Assembly: GCA_021442155.1 (NCBI GenBank)
Contig: CM038216.1
Span: 87,144,945-87,208,944 of the forward strand
Length of the DNA: 64,000 nt
Reading direction: 5' to 3'
DNA from: Cymbidium sinense
Taxonomy: Eukaryota > Streptophyta > Magnoliopsida > Asparagales > Orchidaceae
Every line of letters starts with the position of its first letter. The stretch's first letter is position 1. The notes below the pieces were generated by a model that saw only the letters and a program-made list of their open reading frames with translations, searched no databases and had not been told where the DNA came from. Positions 34,983 through 48,663 of the stretch are shown here, one piece after another. A program made the position numbers and the translations under genes.

Positions 34983-37900
34983 GTCCAAGAAAAGCAAGTA
35001 TATAGACATCCTGAATATGAGGCTTTAGTTAGCCCCAAGGAGGTCATTTGATTAGCTCACTTAGTTTAACAATGACATGTACTTGCCTATATCTTTGTAC
35101 ATGTATATGTATATGTGATTAGTGAATGAAAATCCCATTTTACATTAAAATTTTATGCATTCATAATTGACTAAGTGGTTGAATTAATTAGCCATATGAT
35201 TTGGGGCTTACTTCCTATGTTCATGTATATGAATTTAAATGTGTTTGAATGCAAATTGGCATATAATGTAGACATCCCAAGAATACGAGGCTTTAGCTAG
35301 CTCCAAGGAGGTCATTTGATTACCTCACTTCCCTGATTTAACAATGGCACATGCCTATTTAATTTCATTCTTATGTCCTTTTTCTATAAGAATTTGGATA
35401 AAGTTTTAAATTAATATGTTTATATAATTTAATCAAATAAAATATAAATTCTAAACATACACATACATTCATCATTTAAGTGTGCTAAAATATGTTGCAT
35501 GTATAGGATTAAATCATATGCATGTTATATGTGTTGGAAAGGAATGCTTTAATATTTATCATGCGGAAGTAATTCAATTAAATTAATCTTAAGATGCCTT
35601 TCATTTTGAATAGGATTATTTAAAGTGAACCTAAACTTAGGATTAATTAATCATTTTATAAGCCATTCACTGAAAAGAACTAAATCAAATTAATATACTT
35701 TAGAAAGTGACTTAAGGTAGGGATGAAAGAGGGCAATCCTTTTTTTCTCTCTTTATAACACTTAGTTGCTAAGTGTAATCAAATGAAAGAAAAGAAAACA
35801 TAAATTAAAATTCTCAAATCAATTAAACTACTTCAAGTGAAATCAACCTTTCAAGTTAAATTGAATCCTTATACACTTAGAAAACACAACACTAATGCCT
35901 AACAAGACTTATCACACAAGCCTTAATACACACATCGAATTAAGTCACCACTTCTCGCTCTAAGTTAGGATGGTGTATGATGTGATTTATGTTTTATTTT
36001 ATGATATATTATTTTAGATTAGATGTTAGTGTGCATGCTTCATAGACTGGATGATAGACCATTATTAGCCTAATCATATTTTCTACATAGGATTATGCTT
36101 AAGGGATGCTTAAAAATAAATGTGAATGCTTTTTTTACAGGTTTCTTAAATCCTTAAGCATAATCCAAGTTAGGACAGGTGGACTTAGTTACCCATGTGT
36201 AGGGTACTATGTCCAAATTATAAATATAACTATTTTGGATTATATGTATATTTAGTTAACCTCTATTTTGCAGGTGTAGTTAGATTTACTTTTCCCATAA
36301 AATGTAATTTTTGCAATAGGAATTAGGATTAGTGCTATGGGGATTAGGATGAGCGGGCGAAGGTTTTGTTATGGGGTGCCTTGTGATGCCTTTAAAGCAA
36401 GCACCATCCAAATCAAAGAAGGAACCAAATCAAAAAAAGAGATTTGAAGAAAGAAGACCCCATAGCATTTAATACAATTATAATTCTTATTTTACATTCT
36501 AGGTTGTATAAATGTAGAGCTCAGTTACCCATCTTTTCTCTCTCTTGAGAGTACGGACCGACCGCCTTTATTCTCTTATGATAGTTTATATAATTATTTG
36601 ATGTTATGTTTACATTCTGCATTAGGACAACATGTTTTTCTTAATTTCTTAAATAATTGATGCTTTAATGTGTGGCTTGGATACGAATAGGCTCTTAGGA
36701 TAAAAATAACTTTTCTACCCAACTAATCACTCCTAATTAAATTTTAAACAACTCATCACCTCATCATAAAACCTAAGACATAAATAAGATAATTAAAAGA
36801 TTTAACAGCCCCTTAGCTATATGGTTGTATGTTTCACATCATGCATGCATATTCTTTCTCCCTTGAACATGAAGGATCTCCATCCTTGCATGATAAAGGA
36901 ATGCTTGACCTGTGAGGCCATCCCGATGGAGAACACCTTCTTCTAGCTATTTGAGCCATAATCTATTTCATTATGCATTTAGCATAAGAAATCCTAAATC
37001 CTCTGTCAAAATGATGCATCTAAAATGAAATAAAATTTGAAAAGATTTTGCATCTATAGATTAAGTCCAAGAAAAGAAAGTATATATTCTGGACATCTGA
37101 GAATATGAGGCTTTAGTTAGCCCCAAGGAGGTCAATTGATTACCTCACTTCCCTAATTTAACAATGACACGTACTTTCCTATATCTTTGTACATGTATAT
37201 GTATATGTGATTAGTAAATGAAAATACCATTTTACATTAAAATTGAATGCATTCATAATTGACTAAGTGGATGAATAATTATCCATTTGATTTAGAGCTT
37301 ACATGCTATGTTCATGTATACAAATTTACATATGTTTGAATGTAAATGGGTATATAGTCTAGACATCCCAAGAATACGAGATTTTAGCTAGCTCCAAGGA
37401 GGTCATTTGATTACCTCACTTCTGGTTTAACAATGACACATGCCTATTTAATTTCATTCTTATGTCCTTTTGTATAAGAATTTGGATTAAGTTTTAAATT
37501 AATATGTTTAAATAATTCAATCAAATAAAATATAAATTCTAAGCATACACATACAGTCATCATTTAAATGTGCCAAAATATGTTGCATGTATAGATACAC
37601 TTAGATTAAATCATAAGCATGTTACATGTGAAGGAAATGAATGATTTAATATTTCTCATGTGGTAGTAATTCAATTAAATTAATCTTAAGATGCCTTTCA
37701 TTTTAATAGGATTATTTAAAGTGAACCTAAACTTAGGATTAATTAAATCATTTAATAAGCCATTCACTAAAGAGAACTAAATCAAAATAATATACTTTAG
37801 AAAATTAATTAAGGTATGGATGAAAGAGGGCAATCCTCTTTTCCCTTATTTATAACACTTAGTTCCTAAGTGTAATCAAATGAAATAAAAGAAAACACAA

Positions 37901-38672
37901 ATTAAAATTCTCAAATCAATTAAACTACTTCAAGTGAAATCAACCTTTCATGTTAAATTGAAACCTTCTACACTTAAAAAATATAGCACTAGTGCCTAAC
38001 AAGACTTACCACACAAGTCTTAATACACACATTAGAATTAAGTCACCACTTCTAGCTCTAAGTTAGGATGGTGTATGATGTGATGCATATTTTATTTTAT
38101 GATGTATTATTTTAGATTAGATGTTAGAATGTATTCTTTGTTGACTGGATGATAGACCAATATTAGCCTAATCATGTTTTCTACACGGGATTATGCTGAA
38201 GGGATGCTTAATAATAAATATAAAAGCTATTTTATAGGTTGCTTAAATCGTTAAGCATAATCCAAGTTACGACAGGTGGGCTTAGTTACCCATGTGTAGG
38301 GTGCTAAGTTAAAGCTATAAATACAACTGCTTAGGATAATATGTCTATTTAGCTAACCTCTATTTTGGTGTAGTTAGATTTTCTTTTCCACATAAATGTT
38401 TTTTTTGCAATATGAATTAGATTAGTCTTATGGGTTTAGGATGACTAGTAGCGGCTTTGTCCCATGCCTGATGCCTTTGAAGCAAGCACCATCCAAATCT
38501 GAGAAAGAACTAATTCAAAAATAGAGATATGAATAAAGAAGGCCCCCATAGCATTTAATACAATTATAATTATTCTTTTATATTCTATGTTATATAAGGG
38601 TAGAGCTTGGATACCCATCTTTTCTTTCTTAGTTATTACACTAACTACACCCTTTTATTCTTTTATGATAGT
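34983..38672 (+). repeat. 2.08 kb tandem duplication within the LTR-derived block
   Basis: Bases 34,983-36,595 are repeated at 37,066-38,672 with an offset of about 2,080. Both copies contain GAGGCTTTAGTTAGCCCC, CTTTGTACATGTATATGTAT, the GTGTATGATGTGAT region and TTATGATAGT. Each copy also holds internal repeats of a GAGGC(T)TTTAGCTAGC(C)TCC phrase (34,765, 35,030, 35,288; 37,100, 37,378). The second copy is cut by the element 2 LTR at 38,673. Copies differ by numerous substitutions and indels. Confidence 0.8.
38668..38672 (+). other. Insertion site of element 2 (candidate 5 bp target duplication)
   Basis: The five bases before the LTR terminus TGTGGTG are ATAGT. The uninterrupted copy at about 36,577-36,600 continues ATGATAGTTTATATAA at the same place, so the site of insertion is clear. 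The right-hand partner of the duplication lies outside the window. Confidence 0.55.
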
Positions 38673-38747
38673 TGTGGTGAAAAATATTCTTCTTTATACA
38701 TTTCGCTTCATCTATCCCCTTCCCTTCAATGGAAGGATAAATGAAAA

Positions 38748-38853
<106 letters not shown>

Positions 38854-41800
38854 CTTGTTGAGACACCACATAGATCTAGATGTTCTTATTAAGGTGATTA
38901 GGTATGACATTGAGGAGAGGTGTACTATCTCGAGAGATAGAAGTCACCACCTACAATGGACCTAATCACTAGAATAACAAGTCCTAAGGACAATGGGTCT
39001 GCATATGTACCAAAGATTCTTCCCCTAGTTTACATGGAAAACCAAAGTAGGGTTTATTTTAAATTGAGTTCATTAAGTTCTAGGCAAGGCCCCATAATTA
39101 CATCCTAAGGGATGGGATCCCATAGAATACTCAATTAAGGTAAATGATTATTTTCTCCAAAGATTTCAATAGGTAGGACTATCAATCGATTAGTTTATTT
39201 TGGAAGATCAAATGGGATTGATCAAAGAGAGGGAGTTATTATCAAAGTTAAAGGAAGATAAGTAGGAGATGCCCATGGCACTAGGAAACCTAACAATCAT
39301 CTCAAACTATTGTATGGTTAGGCTTTACATTTTTAAAATTGATTTAATTTGTTTGAATTCAAATTTTCATTAGAAATTTAGGGCTTATGATTCCACAACA
39401 CAAGATTATGGAAATGCTTATGAGGTGAGGATTTAAGCTTATGGTCCACAAAGGGGAAAAGCAATCTCAGAACCTAAATCTAGGGAGTTTTAGTGAGGAC
39501 CAAAAGTACAACCTAAATCTAAAACAAAAATGGATATTTTGGTTTGCCTCTATAAGAGAGGACAAACCACCCTACTATTTGGACTTACAACTGCTTGGGG
39601 GTGGCTGCCAACTAACTCCTCCTACGGTTTTAAATTCATGTAGGCAAGTCATATGCTTTATGCAAGATAGCTATGTTGTTGTTTATTTAGAAAGAGACTA
39701 AGTCCTTAAACTCACTCCCTAAAGAGACTAGATCATGTAAGGGTATGTTCCAAATGACCTAAATCTAATGTAATTTAGATTTCATTTTATTTTCATTTTT
39801 GGACAATTATTTTGACTCTGGCTAATAGGATTAATATGCCTAATGCATGAGAAATGAGATTACTGGCCAAAATCAGCGAGAAGGGAGGAGGTTGTTTCCA
39901 CAATGGCTCTCAAAGATCAAGCCAAGTTTCTCTAGTAAAGATGGAAGCCCTTTAATCAAGAGTAAAAATAATATGCATTTGTTCATGATGTTATAAAAGA
40001 AGTACTCATCCAAGGGGTTGCTAATTCTTTTATCTTGATTTTAGGCTAACCTTTAGGTGAGGTTATGAGTTCTTTATTTTTAGTTTTGAGTTGTTAGATT
40101 TGGTAGAAGATTTTTTTTTTCCTAAGAGCCTAATCCAAATCCAGGCCATATATAGAGCAAGGAAGAAACTAAGTAAAGGATGCCACTTAATGCATAAGCT
40201 AAACAAATTATCAATCAATTTATAAAGCTAATTGCAAAAGAATAAGAGGCCATTATGGTCGGGTACCACCGTACAAACCCAAAAATAAATTGGGTAGCCA
40301 AGCTCTACCCTTATACAACCTAGATTACAAATGAATTACATACAATTAAGCAAGGAACTCATTATTATGGGGTCTTCAAGCTTCATTTCTTCATTCTTCT
40401 TTTCTTCTTTATTCTTCTTTCCTTCTTTCTTCTTTGGTTCCTTCTTTTGGATGGTTGGAAGGTGGATGCTCCAAAGGCTTCACATGGTGAATAAGATGAG
40501 ATCTTATGACCAATGTTCATCCTAATCCCCATAACAATCATTCCAAAATCCTAATTGCAAAATTTACATGAAAAGGAAAAGTAAATCTAGCTAACACCTG
40601 CAAAATAAAGATTAGCTAAACAAACCACCAAATCCCAAGCATCTATATTGGACTTATCACCCCACACATGGGTGACTAAGTCCACCTAGCCTATTGGATT
40701 ATGCTTAGGGGTATAAGCACACAAATAAAAAGCATTTATATTTTTATTTATTATAGCGCCCCTTAAGCACAATCCCCTACAGAAAATAATGGTTAGACTA
40801 AGATCATCTTACCATTCATTCTATGCCCATACATCCTAACATCTAGACTAAAACATATATCATAAAAGCAAGCATGAAACCATGCACCTCTAACCTAAAG
40901 CTAGAAGTGGTGACTTAGCCTAATGTGTGCTTTGGAAGTTTGTGTGTGGTATGCTTAGCTATGGCTTTAAGTTAGAATTTTCTAAGTGTGAAGCATGTTG
41001 AACTTAGAGGAAAGTTTCATTTAAGTGATTTAATTATTTTGTCTTTATTTTATTTTATGTTTCGATTAGGTTCAAGTGAATCCTACAATTAATTATTAAG
41101 TTATGAAATGAGGGAAAGAGAAGAGAACTTCTCTTTCCTTTCCTGACCTAAGTAATTTCTAAGGTAGATTCATATTTTGATTTTTGTTTAGTGAATGTTT
41201 TAATTAAGTATTTTAATTAATCATAAGTTTAGATAAACTCTAAACAAACCTATTAAAAATGCATTTTAAGATTAAATAAAATGAACTATATTCACAAAAC
41301 ATGCATCACTTCATTTCTTTCTCAACATGTATAACATGCAAATGAATAAGTCCTAAGCATATCTATACATATAAATGAGAATATTTAACACAATTTATGA
41401 TGCATGCTAAGCAATTCATTTAAGAGAATTTGATGGTTTATGATGCATGATTTTTATTAAGTAGCGAAAGGGTTCTTATCCAACTTTCACATGCATACAT
41501 GAATGTATGAAAGGCATAAGTGAGTACGATACTATTATTAACTAGAGGTGTAAGGTACAAGACCTACTTTGGGCTACCTAAAGCCTCACAACCTCAGGGT
41601 TTCCCAAGCTAATATACCACTTTCCTTAAATATAAGCATGTGTATAAAAGAAATGAATGAAAAAGAAAGAAGGCAAAAGTTGGTGTTGGTTGATTTATTT
41701 TTGTTTATGCAATTTATATGTGCAAGCATAGGACTCCTTCTTGAGTGATAATATAGGAATGAATAGGATATAGAATTAGACAAGTGTTAGGTTCTTTTCA

Positions 41801-43548
41801 AATGAACCATACACCTTAAAATCTTATTCAAAAATACTAAAAAGAAAAAGAAGGAAGACCTACATTAAGCACATCTTTATATTTTACTCACATGCAAACT
41901 TATAATTAAGATATAAGTAACACACTTTTTTTGATAATTGATTCATATATTTTGAAAATAATTTGAATTTAATAGATAATTAATTATATTTTACTTTAGC
42001 CAACACATGTAATTTTGACATAAAGGAAACATTTTCATTTTAAATTTGATTTCTGAAAAGCATGGATGCATTAAACCACATGACATACATATTTAACATG
42101 TTTGGGAAAAACTAAAGTAATGAAATCATTTAAACACATTCACTTCAATTAAATCCTAAAGACAATCTTATGAAATAAGAAAGCTTAAAGTAAATCAAAG
42201 TTTATTTAGTATGATTTTTGTTTGATTTTGAATTTAATTTAATTTTTAAAATGTCAGTTGAGTTTGCTATTCCTAACCCATTCCACATATGTTTGACATT
42301 TTTTTTAATTTTTTAGATGATTAGATTCATTTTAGATTTTGATTAGGTTAAGGTATGAATTAAACATGTTAATTAACCCTTACACCACCTTAGCATAGGA
42401 ACCAAATAATTATGAGCCAATGAGATGACATAAAATCTCACAAAGAATTTAAATTTGCAATGCATCTAGGTAATGCAATTTGGCTCATGATTAATGGTTA
42501 ATTAAGCTAAGGGGTTTAACTTAAGTAATTTCAAAACACCCCTCACACATATGAGTTTTTTGATTTCCTTAATGGAACTTAGAACACCAAGCATCTACCC
42601 AAAGTAGATTAATTAAGTTCTTGAAGGTTTTATAATTTTAAGAAATTAATTAAGAGGTAATTAATGAATTAGCCCTTAAGAGAGAGGATTAAGAGAGAAA
42701 AGGGGTTAGGAATGCTTAGGGAAATGCCCCAAAATTATTATTCCTAAACTATTCAAGAATCAGACCTTAATCAACTTTAATGAGGGATTAAAACACAATA
42801 AAACCAATTATCCTTAATTACATAAAGGGGTAATTAGAAATGAGTTAGCAATTCCCCAATTCCACCAATAAATCCCAAAAAAATTAGTGGAAGTCATCCC
42901 CAAAATATACTCAAGAAGTTTAAGATTAATCTGAATAGTTAAGGAGTAATTAATTAAAAATTTTAATAAAACCCAAAATCGAGAAAGATACAAAAAAATC
43001 CATTAAAACCAATTTTAAATATTCTAGAATTATCTTTCATTTACTCATATTTTTATTTTTGAGAGATATAAATTTATAAAGAGATTAATTAGAATTAAAT
43101 AAACAATTAATCCCTCAATCCACCAAATTTGACTAATGCACTTTCCATGCACGACAGTAGTAACTTAAATCGCCATAGGCGTCATTGGATGTGTACTTTT
43201 GTTCGCCATTCATCAAGGATCAATGTGGGATATTTGAGGTCTTAAAGGATAAAATGGATATAAAATGTCTTAATCTCGACCATCCAAAATGCATGGATGG
43301 CGTGAGATCTATCTCGCAAAGCTATGATCCATGGGGACCCCCATTCTAAGCTTTGATTTGAGTCGATTGAGTTGATTGGGATGAATCTTTGCACACCATC
43401 TAACCTAATGAAATCACATCTAATGGTTGAAATCTCATGCCATTAAATTTAGAAATAACACACATTGAGTTTAGTGATAAAAGTCTAACCTCATAAGGTG
43501 ACCAGATGAAAAGCTCTTCCACCCTTAGCTTTTTTGACATGGAATTAG

Positions 43549-43782
43549 ATGCCTTTGGAATTTGAAAGAGAGCTTGGGCAAGCTAGACTTGGCCCTCTCA
43601 TGGAGTGTGCAAAGAGAATTTGGTTGAATTGGAGTGTAGTGGAAGTTTTCAAATCAATGGAGCTCCTATTTTCACTGAGGAAAATAAAATGGCAAATTCA
43701 AATTCTTAAGAGAGCTGATCACTCAAGAATGGTTCCTATGACTCTAACGTTTAATAGAATTATCCGAATTAGAGTGGATTAG
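43549..43782 (+). other. Unrecognised ORF within the left LTR, opposite to the element
   Basis: The 77-codon frame reads MPLEFERELGQARLGPLMEC, then RIWLNWSVVEVFKSMELL. The right LTR has a longer version at 63,108-63,410. It lies antisense to the element. I recognise no domain; it may simply be LTR sequence that happens to be open. Confidence 0.3.
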
Positions 43783-44212
43783 GGAGTATATCTCCCCTAA
43801 ATCATCAAGCTCTACTTGCCATTTGATCCAATTGATTAGGCATTGAGTTGTTTTGGTCTAGCTTGCACATGGTCATTTGGGCTAGGGAGGAGTGGTAACC
43901 TCCCATGTGCTTCAAATTAAGTGAGAACATGATTCCCATATGACCAATTTGAGCCATGTGCTCAGTTTTTCCCTTGGGACAATTTGATGACCTAAACCAT
44001 TGGGTTGGGTGCACCACCTCCATGGGTCTACTTGACCTATTAAAAGTATTAAGTAGAGAAGAATTGACCAAATTCCATGGATTTGACCAAAAATTTATTC
44101 TATGGCCTAGGTAGAATGGTGATTTGGGTAATTTTAAATTTGGATATGGTGTTGAAAAATAGGTTTGGCCAAGTTTACTAGATTTGGAGTTCATTTGGTG
44201 GTTTGGCTCATG

Positions 44213-44735
44213 TTGACCCATTTAGGTCAAAATGGGTCAACTTTGGTCAAGTTGACCAATTGGTCAAATTCAAATTTGGGTTGGTCAAGTTCTATGACCA
44301 TTTGAAATGTTTTGGTGTCTTTGGTTTGGTTCAATTTAGTTTAGGTTTGAATTTGGTTCATATGACATCATTTAGGTCAAATGGGTCAAGTTAATTTGAC
44401 CCATTTGACTATTTTGAGCTAGGTCATGGGTAGTTTAGGTTTGGTTAATCATATGAAGTGATTGGTATCTTTGTTTCCAATCAATTTGGTTAAGTTTGAA
44501 TTTGTCAACATGACCAGTCAAGTTGGGTTTAATGTCATTGGGAGGTTAGGTCTAGGCCAATTATTTTAGTCAAGTTCAACAAGTGATTTGGAAATGAACT
44601 TGACTCATTGGTTTCAATCAATTTGGCTTAGATTTTTGACACATTTTGACCTTTAGGTCAAGTTGGGTCAATTGGGTCAATAATAATGGTTAGGCTCAAA
44701 TATTGACTTGGTCAAGTTCAAATTGGTCAAGAATG
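44213..44735. promoter_or_regulatory. Dense cluster of TTGAC/GTCAA (W-box-like) motifs in the LTR U3 side
   Basis: I count 23 occurrences of TTGAC or its complement in about 520 bases, many as TTGACC/GGTCAA and several arranged as inverted pairs, such as GGTCAAGTTGACC near 44,246. Chance would give about one. TTGAC is the core of the W-box bound by WRKY factors. The cluster lies on the U3 side of a - strand LTR, where an LTR promoter is expected. The same cluster begins in the right LTR at about 63,900. The count is observed; function is inferred. Confidence 0.55.
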
Positions 44736-45812
44736 AACTTAGATCAATGGTTTCAATCAATTTAGATGGTGATTTTTTTTGGCTATAAGTTTCATTTGGC
44801 TATGTTAACTTGGTCAATTAAGTTTGACTTGGTTTATATTTGGGTGATTGATCATCTCATGATGATTTTTGATCATGATGAGATATATGAGTTTGATTCC
44901 ATCAAATTTGGTTAGGATTAGAATTTGGCTTAAGGATACTTTAGGTCACTTTGGGTCAAGTGAGCCTAATTGGGTCAAATGGCTTGGTCAAAGCTTGATT
45001 TGAGTTTGATTGAACTTGTATATGGACTTTGATTGAAATATAACCATTTGAAAGTGGTTTGAAGTCAAATGGGTTTGATATTTGACAATTTCATTCAAAG
45101 GAAGAATATGAATGGACTTGGTTTGATTTTTTGAATTGAGTTTTGATTTAGTGATTGAGATTTGTATTATATTTGGATTCATGATTATATGATTGATTGA
45201 ATCATGAAGGAAGATAAAGAGTTAGATTTGAAATTGATTTTGGATAAGTCCTTTAAGAGGGAATTTAAATGACTTAGAAATTTTGGAGCTATTTGAATTT
45301 TGGATTTAGATTTGATTGATTTATATTTATATTTCATTTAAGACATGTAAATATAAATGAGGATATAAATGAGTTAAGAGAAATTTCAAGGATTTGATTT
45401 GATTTGATCATGATTTAGCTAAGTCTCAGAGGAAGTTTAAAGGACTTAAGAAATTTTGGAGTTTTAGATTTGATTTTTGAGTTTAGTTTGATTGATTCAT
45501 ATTTACATTTCATTTATATATGTGAATATAAATGTGAATATAAGTGAGTTGTGAGAAATTTTCATGAGTTTGAATTGATTTGATCATGATTTTGGATAAG
45601 TCCTTTAAGAGAATTTAAAGACTTGGAGAAATTTTGGAAGAGGATTTGAATTTTGGATTTAGATTTGATTGATTTATATTTATTTCATTTATATATGTGA
45701 ATATAAATGAGTTAGAGAAAATTTTATGAATTTGGAATGATTTGATCATGATCTAGGCTAAGTCTTTAAGAGAATTAAAGACTTAGATGATTTTGGAGTT
45801 TGAAATTTCATT

Positions 45813-45890
45813 CATGGGTTTCAATCATGGAATTCAATTATGGACTTCAATCATGGACTTCAATCATGGATTTCAATCAGGGATTTCAAT
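45813..45890. repeat. 13 bp minisatellite, six units
   Basis: Six consecutive 13 bp units of the form CATGGACTTCAAT with one to three changes each. They lie near the transition from LTR-like sequence to the 3' noncoding modules of element 2. Confidence 0.9.
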
Positions 45891-47590
45891 AATGTGGCAT
45901 TGATTTGTGTTTGGAGAAAATCAAATGAGATTGCAATGATCAATTGAAGGAGTAGACCTATCTCTCATTGAACCAAAGGGAGTCCGATGGGAGAACTATC
46001 CTACCAAAGGAGTGCCTTTCAGTTTGAAATGATCAATTGAAGGGAAGAAAGCTTGGGGATTCACATCTTCTACTACAAAAGACCACTGGGATGATCGGTT
46101 GCTTTGGGAAACAAATCAACGACAAGGTCGCCTCGGTTTGACAATCATGCTAAAAAGAATGTCATAGTCTTACATCTTCCAAAGTGAATGACCGGTAACC
46201 GCCTTCAATAAAACATATTGAACCCGACCTAAGGGTGACTACAGAGTGAGTGTCAGGGACTTATCTCAACTCAGGTAGTCAGGCAATTCCTATAGGGAGT
46301 TCTGCTGACACTACCCTAAAGTTAGGATGCCTGCTTGAGAAAAGGGGATCTTTGGGGGTTTGAATTCCTAATCCACAAGCAAAGTTATTTTATTTATTTT
46401 ATCATGAACCCTGTTAGTTTGTGAGGGATCAAATTTAGAGGTTATATCGCCTAGACCTATCTTGATTTAGAAGAGAATCAAATAAATTCTCCACCCATGG
46501 GGTGGCTACTAGGAAAGGGGATTGTCCAATCCAAAGTAACCTAAGTATTGTCTAAATGGGGTTACAAAGGATGATCCAAATAGAATGCAGAGGGGGGGCG
46601 ATAAGGGCTTAATCCAACACCCTGGAGAAGATGACTTAGATAGTCATATATCCAATAGGTATTTAGTGGCCAACTCAAGGAGAAAGCACATGGACTCACA
46701 TCGGTTAAAAGTGGTGTATCCACGTGAGTCCGCATAGAACATCCACCAACCTAAGGTGCATTTTGTAACAATCACCTAGGAAGAAAGCTCGGGACTCACA
46801 TCCTCCTATATAGACAGGGATAGTCTCTCCGATGTGCTATCACCTGGGTGACTATTGAGTGAATGTCACTGGGTACTTATATTGACTCAAACATAGTCAA
46901 GAGGAAAGGATCCCTGGGGACTTATCCTATACCTCAAATACTTGACTTAGTTAGATCATGATGATTAGTTCAAGAAGAAAGCTTGGGGACTCACATCTTC
47001 TTAAACAAAATCAATGTGAGGTAGTTTACTGGCTGGGTAGTAAAGCCTGCCATACTAATAAGGTGCTCGCTAGTTTATAATGGTCAAGTTAGGAAGAAAG
47101 CTCAGGGCCTAACATCTTCCAAATAGATGACCACTTGGGTAACATACTAAGGTAGCATGACCTAGATCTAATGAGTGAGTGCCAAGAGGCTTGCTCTCAC
47201 ATCAAAATAACTCGAGATAAAAGATTTATGTTTGTTGTTGTGCATGTATCAAAAGGAATAGAAAGCCTCTACGGGACTCTTACAGGTACCTTAAACATGC
47301 TATGGGATTTGATGAAATGATGCCAAGAATGGAAAATAGGATTCCCTCTAAGAAAGGATGCCACTTGAGTTCTCGCACATCCTAATTATGCTAATCAAAT
47401 AGGATGCCTCTCTTCTTACACCTATTATAATAGGGAGATATTGTGTTTGTGTTGTGAAAGAAGGATAGATGCAGGGGACTGCATACCCCTAAACACACGA
47501 TGGATTCACAAGACAAGCAAACAGCTTCAAAGAGAAGATTTGATGAATGGAATTAGATTTTTGTTCTTTTATTAATAATTTTTTCAAACA
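45891..47590 (-). repeat. Element 2 3' noncoding region with repeated modules
   Basis: Modules such as GAAAGCT(T/C)GGGACTCACATC (46,045, 46,780, 46,980) and GAGTGAATGTC/GTGAGTGTC (about 46,245 and 46,855) recur. The segment 46,285-46,460 aligns with 26,957-27,130 of element 1. It is noncoding. A polypurine tract next to the 3' LTR should lie here, but I could not place it. Confidence 0.65.
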
Positions 47591-47599
47591 TGATTTATT

Positions 47600-48660
47600 T
47601 CATGGGTAATATTTTTTAGATACATTAAAGAATTGTGTTCCCTTTACAATCAATAAGTTGATAAGATCCTCCTTGGTAGGCCTCTATGACATAGGGGCAT
47701 TCCCAAGTGGGTTTGAACCCATCTTTGGCAATAATTCTCCTGGACTAACACAAGTTCTCCTACTCAGAAAGACTTAGGGTGGACCAGCTTGTTGTGAGCT
47801 TGAATCATTTTGGGCTTGTACAACTCGAGGTTCTAGCACGCCCATAGTTGATTTTCCTTCAAACCTTTGAGCTCTTCTAACCGTAACTTTGCATTCTACT
47901 CTGTAGTGATCTTGCTACCCAATGCTATCCTTAGTGATGGGAGTTGAACTTCTAAAGGTAGGATAGCTTGAACCCATACACTACAAAAAATGGGGTAGTT
48001 GAGTTGGAGTTCAAGATGGTGTGGTAGGCCCAAGGCTTCAACCAAGCCGCTCCACTATTATTGTCATCAAGAGTCTTCTTTAGTATTTGGATGAGAGTTT
48101 TGTTGAATGCTTCCGTTAAGCCATTTGCTCTGGGGTAGTAGATGGTGGAGTATCTCCAATTTGTCATTGTCTTCTAGCGAAGCTGTTGTTCTTCATGCTT
48201 TTGAATGTAGTACCATTATAAGATATAATTCATCGAGGCACCCCAAACTTATATACAATATGGTTCTAAAAAAGACATCTTTTGATGTGATCTCTCGAGT
48301 GGGATGGTTTCTGGCCACTTGAAAAGTAGTGGTGCTAAGATGAATCGATAACCCTTGGAAGAAGGAGGATATCGACTACAATGTCGGTACCCTAACATTC
48401 TAATGGCCATGAAGCTAATGTAGGGTGTAGAATATGGGTGGTTGGTGGAGGACCACACCGTGTACCTAACACTGATGACATCTCCTAGCAACATCCATGC
48501 GGTCTGTAATCATCGAAGGCCAGTAGTATCCTAGTCTCTTAATCTTTTTCTTCATCTTTGGACTAGATTGATGTGCTTTACATAGATCTGAATGTACCTC
48601 GATTACAATGCCATGGGCTTCATGTTTGTCTAAATAGTGTAACCATATTTGGTCAAAGGA
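47600..48660 (-). pseudogene. Element 2 integrase, broken
   Basis: The frame at 48,249-48,494 carries YTVWSSTNHPYSTPYISFMA, the region after the zinc-binding part. At 47,952-48,167 WRYSTIYYPRANGLTEAFNK holds the catalytic Glu (N-G-x-x-E), followed by AYHTILNSNSTTPFFVVYG. The DNG with the second Asp lies between them, near 48,190-48,230, in a frameshifted stretch. The C-terminus (PTWEG-like and YQGGSYQLIDCKGN) ends at about 47,640. Stops and frameshifts make it nonfunctional. Confidence 0.82.
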
Positions 48661-48663
48661 TCG

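Larger units (their letters stand above)
32695..38672 (+). mobile_element. LTR-derived block of the same family, inverted relative to elements 1 and 2
   Basis: This AT-rich noncoding block is the reverse complement of the element 2 LTR. ATAGGCTCTTAGGAT near 36,687 pairs with CCTAAGAGCCTAATCC near 40,121. GGATTATGCTTAAG near 36,090 and ACAGGTGGACTTAG near 36,175 pair with their complements at 40,690-40,740. The segment around 34,000-34,110 pairs with 42,470-42,560, and 33,610-33,670 with about 42,860-42,900. It therefore comes from a + oriented member, lacking clear LTR termini. It contains no coding region. Confidence 0.75.

Noticed and set aside
43805..44221. A 138-codon ORF on the - strand in the left LTR
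   Set aside because: The right LTR at 63,480-63,910 does not keep it open, and it has no recognised motif.
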